Source: Mrakia gelida
Taxonomy: Eukaryota; Basidiomycota; Tremellomycetes; Cystofilobasidiales; Mrakiaceae
Length of the DNA: 64,000 nucleotides
NCBI GenBank assembly: GCA_024345305.1
Contig: BRON01000014.1
Coordinates: forward strand, 1,216,001 to 1,280,000
Reading direction: 5' to 3'
The translations under genes were made by a program, and so were the position numbers. Within the stretch, counting starts at the first letter, position 1. Each line of letters begins with the position of its first letter. Shown here in pieces: positions 10,934-21,971 of this stretch. The notes beneath the pieces are model-generated. The model was not told the origin of the DNA. It did not search any database and was given only the letters and a program-made list of their open reading frames with translations.

Positions 10934-11944
10934 AACCCCCTCCCCAGCTCAAGGAACGAGCAACTGTACGGGAGAAACCGGATGCATAGTTGCTCGTTCG
11001 TATTGTTGTGGGAGGTGATGGGAGGGGGAGTTCAGTTCTTTCGAACGCGACAGACGAAGCCAGCTTTGGTAAATCGCGAAACCCTGAAGCATCAAGTGTC
11101 GATTGCACCACTGCTCTGTCTTCAGGGATTTCTTTTATCGTCGTACAAAGCTGCTCGTCTTTACCGTCTCCGCTCTTGACCTGTTGGTCAGGGCGGGCTC
11201 ATAGATGGGTCGTTTGTCCCCTGTAGGCTTTGCTTCGAAGCTAGGCGAGGATAGAGAGACGGTGTCCAGGTTCGAGGATATGAACCTCCCACACTCGTTT
11301 CTCTTCCTTTTGCCGACTGTCCCTTATGGACGATGAGGATGTTGTTCTTTTAGTAGCATTTGGTTTCGTTTCGTTTGGTCCGATCTCGATTTTGGTTTCG
11401 TGTTTCGATCTCGAACCTGTCTTCGGCGTCAGGCGTCGTGCCTGCTTCAACCTTCACGCTTTTTACCTGTTTCCAGGTCAGCGGCTAGGATAGCGCCGAC
11501 GTTCAGAGGAGAAGAGCTGAAGAAAGGATTCGAGCTGAGCTTGCGAGAGTCGGGTCGAGCTTCGACCCTTGTTCCACCGTCTCGCGTCACTCACGACTGC
11601 CATCTCTCCTCAGCTTCGACGCTATCCGAGCGAGCTAATCGGTAGCCATCCTGCCAGCCTCCGAATCTCCTGGAAGGCTCAACATACTCCTTCGCACGGC
11701 GTCGACGAAGAATCAACATCAGAGCCTCCCCGTGTCGCGACGCGTTTTGTTCGATCGATGCACACCTCTCCCGTACTCAACCTCTTCGCCAGCATCAGGC
11801 CGTCGCCGCGTTCTGCGTCGAGTCGGCCTCTCTCTCGCTCCCCCTCGAAAGCGAAGCAACAACACCGAGTCGAATCGATCCGAAAGACGTACAACGAACG
11901 ATACAACCGACACCTCCTTCCTCCCCCTCCCTCCCTCTCGTCAC
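10934..11944. other. Convergent intergenic region between B1 and fpg
   Basis: Probably the two 3' untranslated regions. A possible hairpin is formed by CCCTGAAG near 11084 and CTTCAGGG near 11128. The plus-strand ORF running from 11569 into fpg is antisense to the fpg tail and follows composition, so I leave it out. Confidence 0.4.
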
Positions 11945-14282
11945 TCAATCCTCCCCCTCCAACTCAACCTTCGCCCTCTTCCTCTTCGTCTTCTCCTTCT
12001 TCACCTCGCTCTTCACCTCCCCACCCTCCTCAAGCTCATCCTTCGCCCTCTTCTTCTTCTGACTCTTCTTCTCCTTGCCACCCACCAATCTCTCCCCCTC
12101 CTCACCCGCCTCCTCCTTCGTTAACTCAATCTTCACCCTCTTCTCCTTCCTCTTCTCCTCCCCTGCTCCCACCACCACCTCCTCAACCTTCCCCTTCGCC
12201 TCCCCACCACCCTCAGCCTTCATCTTCCTCTTCCTCTCCTTCTCTTTCTTCACCTCCCCAACCACCAAACCCTCCCCCTCCTCTCCCCCCTCTTGCTTCA
12301 CCCTCTTCCTCTTCTCTCTCTTCTTCACCTCTCCACCCGCCTCTCCACCCATCTCCCCACCCACCAAACCCCCAACCCCCTTCTCAACCTCCTCCTCCAT
12401 CTTCACACCCGCTCGCTTCCTCTTCCCACTCCCACTCCCAACCTATCCAACCCGCCGACCCAACCCCAAACGAACCCAAGAACTCATCAGACGTCGTTGC
12501 GGGGAGAAGTTCGGTTGTTGAAAAGGACGAACCGGTTTGCTGCTCGGCCCCGTCGTCGTCGTTGTCGTTGAAGCGAGTGCAGGAGGGAGGGTCGAACTCG
12601 ACGCGACGGGTTTGGGAGGAGCTTTGGGCAGGGAGGTGGGAGGGAGTTGGATGGTGGGAACAAAAGCTGAGGTTCGGCCTCCGATCTGAGAGGAGGGACA
12701 GGGTTTTAAAAAGGGGGGGAGGGGGGAGGGAGGGGGGGGGGGGGGGGGGGGGGGGGGGTGAGAAAGGGGGGAGAGGGAAGGGGAGGGAGAGGAGGGAGGG
12801 CGGCGAACAGTGATGAATTCTACTTTAGCGTGAGATCCATCCGGCTTCGAAAACGACGAGAGAGAGTGGGAGGAGTTGGGAGAGTTCGAAGGAGTGAGCA
12901 ATGAGAGAGAAGGAGAAAAGGGAAAGCAAAAACGCTCGCGCTCGACGCCACTCACCAACAACACACCCTTCCCATCCCCTGCCTTCCCCTTCCCCTTCCC
13001 CCACCTCACTCCAAACAACCACTCCTTCGGGAACTTCCTACTATCCGCTTGTACTCCAACCGCGAACGTGCATATACTGATCATCTTGTCGCGGAGGAGG
13101 GTGATTTGGGGGAGGGTGAGGTTGGAGGAGAGCGTGAGGGGGTGGATGGTTGATTGGTAGAGGATTTCGTCTGGGAGGGGTGAGAGGGAGGGAAGGGGGT
13201 GTGAGATGGGTATGAGGGGAGGAAGGAGAGAGAGACGAAGAAACGCACCAGCTACCCAGTTCCCAACACCCGCTGCGACGGTCTGATCGAGGAGCACGGT
13301 CTTGATGGGTGATTTCCTTTTGAGAAGGGAAGTCGAGAGTTGATCGATCGTTGGTGGACAGAGGATAGGGTCGGGACCGAGCTGCATATACATCCGAAGC
13401 AGTGTGAGGGAGAGAAAGAGCGAGGGAACGCGAGGGAGCAAGAGAGGTTGAGCTCACAAGAGAAACGGGGGGTTCCGTCGATGGAGATTGGACGAGTCTG
13501 ATCCTCCCTAGTCTTCGAGGATCGAGGTAGGCGATCTGAACGGGAGCGAGGATGCTGGTGGATTCGATGGGGGAGAGATGGATGATAAACTGGGGACGAC
13601 GAATGCGTAGTGAGCTCGACGAGAAGAGGAGTGGAGGGAGGGGGGCTGAGGTCGAGCTCACCTTCCAGAATTTGGGTGGCCAGACCTCGTCTGAACCTGA
13701 ACTTCGACTCTGGTACAAAACAGGAGGAGCTCCCTTGAGCTGGATCATCCCTGTCATCCCGAGATGGAAAACGGGGTGCTTCCCATTTCCAGAGAGGTTC
13801 AGCCAGAACCTGAGACGAGACGAAGGTAGGAGGAGGAAGGTGAGCTCGAGCTCAACTCGTTTCCCCTTCGCTTGAGAGAACGCGAGATCGGCAGAGACTG
13901 ACAGTTTCCCCTTCCTTTCGGCTGAGACGACGCTCCTTCCGATCAGAGTAGATTCCTGAGAGGGAGAGACGCGAGGGATCAGTCGGATGCTTCGACTCGA
14001 TGCGAGCTCAACCTCCCTCCCTCCCTCCTCCCCTTCTTGTTTGAACTCACGAACTCTCCCTCCTTGAGATCTACAAAAATGATCTCATCGACTGTAGTCT
14101 CGACCTTGGTGATGAACAGACCTCGAGTGGAGTCGTGCAGGACTTGGCGAGCTCGTTCAGCTTCTGGAGAGGAGCGAAGAAGAGGAGAGGGAGGGAGGAA
14201 AGGTCAGCTCGACTCGTCGTTCATCTTCGAGCTCATGAGGGAGAGGGAGATCGAGCGAAAACGAACCGGGAAGCTCAGGCAT
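11945..14282 (-). CDS. fpg: Formamidopyrimidine-DNA glycosylase (Fpg/MutM family)
   Basis: Base-excision repair enzyme expected to remove 8-oxoguanine and ring-opened purines and to cleave the strand by beta/delta elimination, acting in the nucleus or mitochondrion. Exons: 14267-14282, 14051-14163, 13903-13955, 13662-13809, 13458-13589, 13249-13381, 12956-13170, 12809-12844, 12476-12685, then a last exon to the TGA at 11945. The 16-nt first exon plus exon 2 gives MPELPEAERARQVL, with catalytic Pro2 and Glu3. Also seen: the KGKLFWLNLSG lysine region, HLGMTG, the PIKTVLLDQ-GVGNWVADE helix-two-turn-helix block, and a zincless-finger GGRTSAFVP, as usual in fungi and plants. The Lys/Glu-rich tail (repeated KKEK-RKRK-type units) is long and looks nuclear-localising. 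The splice into the last exon (12445-12475) is uncertain. The intron between 12686 and 12808 holds a 27-bp poly-G tract (poly-C on the coding strand). Confidence 0.93.
12732..12758. repeat. 27-bp poly(G) tract inside an fpg intron
   Basis: An uninterrupted run of about 27 G on the plus strand, flanked by more G-rich DNA (about 12715-12800). It lies in the intron just before the exon encoding the zincless finger, so the fpg pre-mRNA carries poly(C). The exact length is likely unstable in replication and sequencing. Confidence 0.9.
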
Positions 14283-14724
14283 GCGAGAGGGAGTTTATAC
14301 AGGTGTCCGAGAGTGAAAGAGAAGAGGTGTCTCTGAGAGAAGGAAGTCGTTGGGTGGCAGGGGGAGAGAGGGGGGGGGGGCGAGATCGAGAGGTCGAAAC
14401 GAAAGCTCGGAGACGTCATCGAAGGTGCTCTCCTCTCCTGCGATCGTCAATTTTTCAGGGCGTTCATAGTTGGCCATTCGACAGCGAAGCAGATCAGCTG
14501 GAAAGTCAGCTGGCGAAGGAGTCGACAAAACGAAAGAAAAAGGCTCCAGATGAGGGGAGCTCGCTCCTCCCTCCTCCCTCGCTCCGAACGATCATCATCT
14601 CCCTCCCTTCCCTTCAGCTCTTCTCTTCTTCTTCTCTAGCCCATCAGCCTTCCAGACCCTTTTCTATCTCACCTCCCATCTCGCTAAGACGTCGCTCCAA
14701 CCGAAAGCTCAGGACGGAATCTCT
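14283..14724. promoter_or_regulatory. Divergent promoter region, fpg (minus) and A4 (plus)
   Basis: About 440 bp between the two start codons, the only space for both promoters. The plus-strand half (about 14560-14720) is CT-rich, as is usual for fungal promoters or leaders. No clear TATA box is visible. Confidence 0.45.
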
Positions 14725-16150
14725 ATGAAGGGGAAGGGGATGGAGAAGGAGATGAGCTCGACCAAGAAGAAGAAGGGAGGAGATGGACCTAAGGTCGTCG
14801 AGTTCGGAGGAGAGGATCACAACGGAAACGAGAAGAACTGGGAGAGAGTCTGGGATAGTGAGTATGACTCTATCTCTCCCATCTTCGGCATCCTAAAGAG
14901 CGATGGCAAAGGAAGGAGGGAGGGAGGTGCGAAGGACACGCAAAACGAGCGAGCTCACCATCTTGATCCCTTCTTCCCCTCCCATCTCTCTCCTCCCTTC
15001 CAGCCCACTGGGCTCGCCCCATCCTCGTCGACATGGTCAAGACCAAGATCCATCTCCCAGGAAACTACGACGTCGCCCTGTACCAGCTGGACGTGGATGG
15101 AGTGACGAGATTCATACTTGAGGAAGGTCAGTTTCCCTCCCTTCTCTCGGTCCCTTCTCCCCCCTTCGCTCCATCTCCTTCTCTCGGGATCGTTGACACC
15201 TTCTTCCCTTCGCTCTTTCGACCTCTCCAGAACACGACGTCCAGGCTATGCACCGTCGAATCGACATGACTCCCCGTCAGGATGTGATCGTCGTCCTCTT
15301 CGTCGTTTCCAAGGACGCTCCGTCACCTCCTCCCTCGTCAGAGTCGGTCAGCAACGTAGCTCAGCAGAAGAGCGGAGAGGAGCAGGACGATCATCCTCCT
15401 GCTGAGGATCGAGGGGAGCGTCCCTCATCGGCGGTTCAGCGAAACTCGAGGTCGGGCGAGGATGATCAGCAGCAGGAGGAAGAGGGAGACGCGAGCTCGA
15501 ACGAAGAGTCAGCTCCAGACGAACGACCATCTCCTCGACTTCCCTCCTCCTCCACCACCAAAGTCCCTACTCGTCACTCCACCCTCGCCAGTGTCATCGC
15601 CTCCACCTCCCAACTTTTCACGAAACTTCTCCCTCCAACGGCATCGACTTCCTCGCTCGCTCCTCCCATCCCCTCTCTCCCGATCCCCGCTGCCCTCTCC
15701 TCCTCCTCCTCCCAGCAATCCTCAAAACGCCTCCGCTCGGCCACTACCACCTCCTCCAAGCATCTCCATCCAGCAGCTTCCACCTCCTCTCTCCCTCATC
15801 AATCTCTCTCGCTTCCCGCCGTCGCCACCTCCTCCTCGAAACGCCGTCGCTCGTCCACCACCTCCTCCTCCCAGCAACCCCAACAATCTTCGAGCCGTCG
15901 AAGATCCGTCGAAGATCCGTCTCCTCCGCTAAGATCATGGGTCCGGAGTGGGCTGGGGCTCAACAAGGTGGTAGCGAGAAGAAGAAGAAGAAGACGAAGA
16001 AGGGTCGGGACGCGTCGACGAAGGAGGATGGGAGGGAGCAGTGAAGGAGGATGGAGAGAGGTGGAGAGGAAGGAGCGATTGAGTTGGGGTTGGGAGAGGA
16101 GTGAGTGCATGAGGAGGGGAGTGGGATGGGTGTGCGTCGAGGGTGGGTGA
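14725..16150 (+). CDS. Family A protein A4
   Basis: Three exons, 14725-14857, 15004-15126 and 15231-16150, with the phase-1 introns shared by all family A members. The domain is very clear: VVEFGGEDHNGNEKNWERVW, THWARPILVDMVKTKIHLP, YDVALYQLDVDGVTRFILEE, EHDVQAMHRRIDMTPRQD then VIVVLFVV. The tail of about 270 residues is Ser/Thr/Pro-rich with KRLRS/KRRRS basic repeats and ends in an Arg-rich block, again suggesting a disordered nuclear protein. A second in-frame ATG at 14740 or 14752 could also be the start. This is one of only two fully intact members in the window, divergent from fpg. Function unknown. Confidence 0.8.
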
Positions 16151-16539
16151 GGAGAGAAGAAGGGACTGGAGGAGCTCGGTGAACTTCGCGTGAGGTCGAT
16201 GAACTGTGCGTCGCCTCTCCCTCTCTCTTCTTCTATCTGCTCCCCATCTCTTCTTGCTGACGCGTCCGGATGCTAACCTCTTCCTCTTGCTCTCCTCGTT
16301 ATCCTCGTCCTCTCTAGACCTCACCGATCACTCACCAACCAGCTCTCTCTCCTCGGTCGTCGTCGTCCTCCCTTCGTCTTCGCGTCAGGATCTCGCTCGT
16401 TCGATACCTTCCGTCGAGTCCCCGATCCAGCAGTTGACGGTCGTTTGCCAGAACGAGAAGGTGAGGACCCTCCTCTCCTTCGTCGAAATGCTTCGAGTGC
16501 GAGCGAAACGAACGAGAGCTGACTCGGCTCTTCTCTTTC

Positions 16540-17640
16540 TTGACTCGTGCTCCAGTCCTCGAGCTGTCGCCTCCACTCCCTCTCATCACCCTCGTCTTCG
16601 TCGTCGTCGACCTTTCGAAGGACTCGTTCATCGTCTTCGCGTCGTCGTCCCTTCCCTTGTCCTCGAACGATCCCTCCTCTCGTCCCGTCGTCCCTCATCC
16701 ACACATCTCAAAGGAACGAGCGACTCTCCCGACGTCAACCCTTCTGCTCGAGTCTCGACGGATCCACTCCCCTTTCGAACGTCGTCGTCCTCAGATTCCT
16801 CCTCCCTGGTTCCCTCGTCGTCCTCCGTTCTCACGACCCTCCTCAACTCGTCGGAACGATTCCTCCCTCGTTGTTCGAAGGCTCGTCCTGGTCTCCTCGT
16901 CTTCCTCGGATCTCACGAGAACCCTCCTCATCATCCCAGGATCGCGTCGAATCAACTCGTACCTCGTCGTCGCAGGTTCCCCTCCTCCCTCGAAGGACTC
17001 GTTCCCGTTGGATCCGCCTGTCCCTCGAAGGTCCTCGTCGTCCTCGGATCCATCACCACCCTCCTCCTCATCCCACGAACTCATCGAATCGACTGGTTCC
17101 TCGTCGTCGCAGGATCCACTCCTCCCTCAGGACTCCCTCTCGTTTGATCCTCGTCGTCCTTCGGATCCGCTCATCCTTCGTCGTCGTCGCATCCCTCCTC
17201 CTCGATGGCCATCCTCGTCGTTGAACCTTCTCCGGACCATCTCCTCCTTCTACCCCCCTCGCCGTCCTTGGATAGCGTCCCTCCATTCGCGTCGTCGTCG
17301 CCTCCCTCGTCCCCAAGGGCTCTTCGGTCCTCCTTCATCGTTCTCTCGGATCCTCCTCGTCCCTCTCCATCGTCCCAGGGTCTCGTCGGATCGAATCGTC
17401 CGTCGTCCTCATCATCCTCGGATCGCGTCGGATCGACGCGTCCCTCGTCGTTCGAAGGTCCTAGGATCGACTCGTTCCTCGTCGTCCTCGGATCCACCAT
17501 CTCCCTCCTCATCGTTCGAGGATCGCGGCAGATCGACTCGTCCTCCTCCTCGTCGGCGTTGCTCCTTTGCGTCCCTCGGTGCTCGTCGTGTCGTCCTCGG
17601 ATCTCACTCGAACCCTTCTCGAGCTGACGCTCCCGCTCGA
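16540..17640. repeat. Degenerate TCGTCG / GGATC minisatellite-like block
   Basis: About 1.1 kb built from imperfect repeats of TCGTCGTCCTCGGATCC, GATCGACTCGTTCC and CCCTCGTCGTTCGAAGG, with unit spacing of roughly 50-60 bp. The composition removes stop codons from several frames, giving long ORFs on both strands that I do not accept. On the minus strand the repeat would encode acidic Arg/Asp-rich units (DPTRSEDDEDD). It lies between A4 and the BTB gene. Confidence 0.65.
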
Positions 17641-18075
17641 CTCGCTCTTGGATCGAGCTGTAGTCGAGATGTTGGTTTCTGCGAGCGGGGAGAGGATTCT
17701 TCGGGTGCGAGTGTGAAGAGTACGAGGAGATGGGACTGGTGGGGGTGCTGGGTTGAGGAGGAGAGTGAGACGAGGGAGCGAGGAGAGGAGAAAAGGGAGT
17801 CGCAAAGGGGCGACGGATGCAGGAGTGGAGAAGAGAGAAGAGAGACGCGTCTTCGAGTCGTACTTTGCTTTGCGTTCTTTTTGGGGTTACTTCGGTCGTT
17901 TCCTGCTCTACCCTTATGATTCTGAATCGTTCTAAATTATGGGTATTGCGAAAGACTAGTGAGGTAAGTAGTCGAAACGAGAATGAAGAGAGACAGAACG
18001 ACGAAGTAGATTGAACAAGCGGGGCGAACGAAAAAACGAAAACCGACGCGACGCGACTCCGTCCAAGCCGACTCA

Positions 18076-19667
18076 TCAAGCAGTCTTGAAGTAACCGTCT
18101 ACTCCTCCGATGGTATCGACGATCGTTTGGTTGAACTGAACGAGAAGGATAGGAGCAGATGACGAATGAAATCAGCGCGCGCTCTTCTCGAGACTTCTGT
18201 GAACGCTGCGAAGCGACGACGGTTTCGACTCACAGATTCCAGGTCAGAGTTCAGCTCCTCCGACAGACTCTCGAAGCATTTCGGCTGCATCCCCCACGCC
18301 TCCGCGTCTTTCTTCAGGTGCTTCTGAAGAAGGGCATGATACGTGAGCTTGGTCGGCCAAGTGTTGTTACCGACCATGCGAGCGACGTTGGACCGACAGG
18401 ACGACTTGGATTGGCAGAAGTGTTCGTGGGATCCGGTCCCGTCCGACTTCTCGTGGATGGCGTCGAAGAAATCCTCTTGGCTCGAAAGGCCTTGTCGACT
18501 GAGGCGGGCGATTCGTAGGACTGTCGCGTCGTGAACGATGGGCGGGGAGGAAGGGAATGATGGAAAGGTGATGGGTCAGTGCGAGATCATGGGGCTTGAT
18601 ACGGGAGAGTCGATAAGGTGGCGTCACTAGAGTGAGGAGAGCGAAGAAAGAAGGAGCGGGACGAGGTGAAGACGCGTCGCGATCGAAAGACTTACTTTCG
18701 TCCCTCGACAGTCCCTCGATGACCCAGCCGTACGAGTCCGATGGTTGATCGAGGGTGAGAGGATCCAGTACCAGGTCGATACTGGTGGCGAGGAGGTAGT
18801 AGACCATGGGGAAAATTTGGTGAACTTGGAATCGGAGAGCCATGTCGAGAACTCCACGAAGCTCTCGGGCGGAGAACGAATCCTCTTGAGCACTCCCGTC
18901 CTTGAAGTCTTGGAGAAGTTGAGGGCTGACGAGAGCGATGAACTGAGCCTCGACGATTTGGTGGATGGAGAGGAGCTCGTACTGAGGGAGAGAGGTCGGA
19001 AAAGAAATCGGTTGATCAGGATCGAGCGACGGGGTTGAAGCGTCGTTGAAGGATGGACCGGAAGGCTGCTTACCTTGTCCGAGAGAAGAAGAACGGCTCG
19101 CAGCTTGTTCAGACTTGGGGCGAAGGTGGAGAAGGCGCTGAAATAGACGGTAAGAGGAGGGTCAGCTTCGTCCAACGGGCGTCAAAGGGGTGAAACATCA
19201 AGGGGTGGAGGAGGGATCAAAGCTCACATTCCGTCGTAGACCACCTTCAACAAGAGTTCCCAAGCGTGCAAATCATCTTCCTTGAGCTCTACAACAGCGT
19301 CGTCCACCTTATCTCCCTTCGAAGCACCTCCATCGTTCCCCATCCCAACCTCCAGCATGTCGGAAAAGACGGTCGACTTCGCGAACAGGCTCTTGTGGAC
19401 CTTAAAGGCTCGGGTACCGGCGACTTGGATGATGAGGTTCCCATCCTTGAAGTAGAAGTCCTCCGAGTTGGTGAGAGAAGGCTGGGGAACGCTCGGAAGA
19501 GAGGGAGGATCGTCGTTGTTGCCTGTCGTTGAGTCCTCCTCGTCCGAGGAATCGTCGTCCTCCTCCTTCGCAGAGGCGGCGACGGGTTGTTCTTGAAAAT
19601 CGAGACGAATCCGCTTTGGAGGAGGAGGGAGAGAAGGTTCCCAGCGGGTGAGCTCGAACGCAGCCAT
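18076..19667 (-). CDS. BTB/POZ-domain protein
   Basis: Five exons in phase: 19228-19667, 19074-19137, 18696-18981, 18234-18520 and 18076-18135. After an acidic N terminus (EEDDDSSDEEDS) comes a BTB core: DFYFKDGNLIIQVAGTRAFK, VHKSLFAKSTVFSDML, VVELKEDDLHAWELLLKVVY. This matches fungal BTB proteins of the form 'DG..i.v..t.FkvH...L...S.vF..ml'. BTB domains mediate dimerisation and often recruit Cullin-3 ligases; that role is inference here. The C-terminal half is helical (YELLSIHQIVEAQFIALV, MALRFQVHQIFPMVYYLL). It ends FNQTIVDTIGGVDGYFKTA. Intact, lying at the centre of the inverted duplication's loop. Confidence 0.85.
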
Positions 19668-19891
19668 GGGGTAGAAGTGAGGGAGAGGAGAGGGTCGACG
19701 GTGAAGGGAGGAAGGAGGGGACGTGAGCTTCGCTCTCTTCTCGATTTCAGCTGGACCCCAGCCCTCCTCCCGTTGATGCATAAAAGCCTTCCTTTCACCT
19801 CTTCTTCCCTTCCTCGCATCCTCTCTCCACCTCAACGGGCCCTCCCTCTCGTTCGCTTCTTCGTCCTTCCTTCTTCGGCCTCGTTAACGCC

Positions 19892-20791
19892 ATGGACGTC
19901 GTACACGCTGTATCAAGATCTGAGCTGGCTCATGCCATCACTAGTGAGTACTCAGCCATCGAAGTGAACGAAGACGGGGTCCAGAGCAAGGGAAGGGAAG
20001 GGAAGGGAAGGAGATGGGCGAGCTCGAGCTGACCTTTGCTTCCTTCCTCCTTCTTCAGTCGAGCCTCTCACCTTCTACTACGGTTAGTCTCGGCTCTCTT
20101 TTATGTCGCCACGGAAGCCTCTATCTAACCAATATCCCCTCGTGTCCTTCTAGCCTCCCTCGCCTACAGCGCCTACCGAGACTCGCTTCTTCACTTCCTC
20201 GCCCTCGTCCGACTTCGAGCTCGAGCTGGCACCCTCCTCCTCGCTCCCTCCTCCCTCTCTCTTCGACTCCACCTCTTCCACCTACCCAACGAGATCACAC
20301 ACGAGATCTACGACTACCTCTTCCACTCCCTCATCGAAACAGAGAAGCTCAAGGTCCTCGACAGGATCGGTCTCTGCCCTCGATCGGGAGCTTGCTTGAG
20401 TTTGACCAACTCGCACCGTCTCACCTCCCTCTGCCCTGCCTTGCAGATGGAGGAGAACTGGAGGATGATGGAATCGAGCTCGTCTCCTCCACCTTCGTCG
20501 CACATGGTCGAAATGGGAGGAGCTGAGGACGACACCACGCTGAACCTCGTCGAGGCCGAAGGGTGCGATTGCGACGAGTGCTCGAAGAGGAGACGCGAGA
20601 GGCGAGACGCCGCTATCGAAGAGGGCGGCGAGCTGGGAGGCGTCTGCTTGGTCGACTTCATCCCTTCCGCTCCCATCGACGGGTGCTGCTTCGAAGACGA
20701 AGCTCACGACTTGTCAGGGTCGACGACGGCAGTCGAGGATCATGAGCACGGAGCGTGTCAGAGACTGAGCTCCATCGAGGACGAGTTTTAG
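19892..20791 (+). CDS. Gene F, unknown protein with F-box-like stretch
   Basis: Exons 19892-19943, 20059-20082 (24 nt) and 20154-20791 join in phase. N terminus MDVVHAVSRSELAHAIT, then IEPLTFYY, then RLHLFHLPNEITHEIYDYLF, which resembles the 'LP.Ei...I..yL' start of an F-box. The C-terminal half has acidic and Cys/Arg-rich segments (CDCDECSKRRRERRD). It stops with TAG at 20789-20791, only five bases before the ATG of gene G, so F and G may be one transcript or one misread gene. The intron after exon 1 contains a short GGGAA microsatellite (about 19990-20012). Confidence 0.6.
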
Positions 20792-20796
20792 GCGGG

Positions 20797-21396
20797 ATGT
20801 TTGATGCTGCCGAGTCAGCGGTACGTATTCTCTCTGCAGTTTCCGCTTTTACTCCTCGTACTGACTCTCGTGCGTGGCTTTCTCTTAATCTCCAGATGGG
20901 ATCCCTCGTCGCGTCGCTCGGACTCACCCTCTTCTCCCAACCGTCTCTTCGACTCTTCGGCGACGACGAAGCCTACGAGGAGGAACTTCATCTCCTCCCC
21001 GCCATCGTCGGGATCGGGTCCGTCTCGCAGGAGGAACAGTCCAAGGCCGATCTCGCGTCCTTCAACCTCGTCGCCGAAACCGGCTCACTCTCCTATGCCT
21101 CCAGCACAACGAACGACTGGGAGGACAAGGTCGCCGCTTCCCTCTTCTACGTCAAGGAACTTCCGAAGCTCACGACGAAGCAGATCGAGTCGTTCGCGAG
21201 GTTTGGGAAAGCGTTGAGGTTGCCGAAGGAGGAGGCGGTCGGGTTGACGAGGTTTTCGAAATTTGAGAGGAGGTATGAGGCTGGGAGGAAGAGGGAGTGG
21301 AAGAATGGGTGGGAGCCTTCGCTTGCAGTGGTTAACAAAGTATGTCTTGAGGAATCTGAGGGTGCTGGGTTCCCTTGGTACAACCATTTCGAGTAG
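20797..21396 (+). CDS. Gene G, unknown protein directly after F
   Basis: Exons 20797-20820 (MFDAAESA) and 20896-21396. The protein (about 174 residues) contains GSLVASLGLTLFSQPSLRLF, then DLASFNLVAETGSL, a helical stretch (TTKQIESFARFGKALRLPKE) and the C terminus FPWYNHFE. The short first exon and phase-0 intron look real (GTACGT donor, CTGAC branch, CTCCAG acceptor). There is no room for a separate promoter after F, so a dicistronic message or a missed splice joining F to G is likely. Function not recognised. Confidence 0.6.
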   Translation: MFDAAESAVRILSAVSAFTPRTDSRAWLSLNLQMGSLVASLGLTLFSQPSLRLFGDDEAYEEELHLLPAIVGIGSVSQEEQSKADLASFNLVAETGSLSYASSTTNDWEDKVAASLFYVKELPKLTTKQIESFARFGKALRLPKEEAVGLTRFSKFERRYEAGRKREWKNGWEPSLAVVNKVCLEESEGAGFPWYNHFE

Positions 21397-21971
21397 TCGT
21401 CGTTTCGTTCGCGTTTCTCGCTTACCTTTCGCTCTCGTTTTACGATCATGACGTTTCTATATGTCACACGCTGGCCCGCTCGTTTCAGCTCGAAAGGGAC
21501 TCAGCGAAGAGATCGAGCAAGAACGAGACGCGTCGTGCCTCTTCGCGTTTCCTCTTCTCTCCTTCCTCGCGACTTTGTTCTTTCCAGACCAAGTGAGACT
21601 TCTCTCCATCTGACATGTGCCTCAAAGCTCACATCCAATCAAGATAAAAAAACATAGCGTACAGAAGAAAGCACAAAAGGAAAAGGAGACGCGTCCCACT
21701 CGTCGAGCTCAAGCTTCAACCCAACACCAGCACCAACGACAAAACGCGAAGTAGATGATCTGCGAGAGGGAGAAGGGTGGAAGAATTCAGTTTGGGTGCG
21801 AATTCGAAGACGGAAACAGCGAGGAAGGGAGGACTGACTGAGGAAAGCTCGACGCTCGTTCGAGTTCGTCTCGTCGCGAAGAGAAGTACGATCTGAGAGA
21901 AGAGACGCAAGAAGAGAAAGCGATGGGTCAGCGACGAGTCAAAGGCCATCAGAGGGAGTTGAGAAGAAGGC
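21397..21971. other. Convergent intergenic region between G and H
   Basis: Probably two 3' untranslated regions. On the minus strand, pyrimidine-rich DNA with CTGAC and CTCAG near 21900-21930 hints at a spliced 3' exon of H. No repeat or gene seen. Confidence 0.35.

Noticed and set aside
11569..12813. 414-codon plus-strand ORF, Pro/Ser-rich
   Set aside because: It is antisense to the Lys/Glu tail and the poly-C intron of fpg; its Pro/Ser content is the reverse complement of GAG/AAG-rich coding DNA, and it ends in poly-Gly from the G run.
16540..17919. 459-codon plus-strand ORF
   Set aside because: It spans the TCGTCG repeat block, where composition removes stops on both strands; no splice structure or homology to other genes here.
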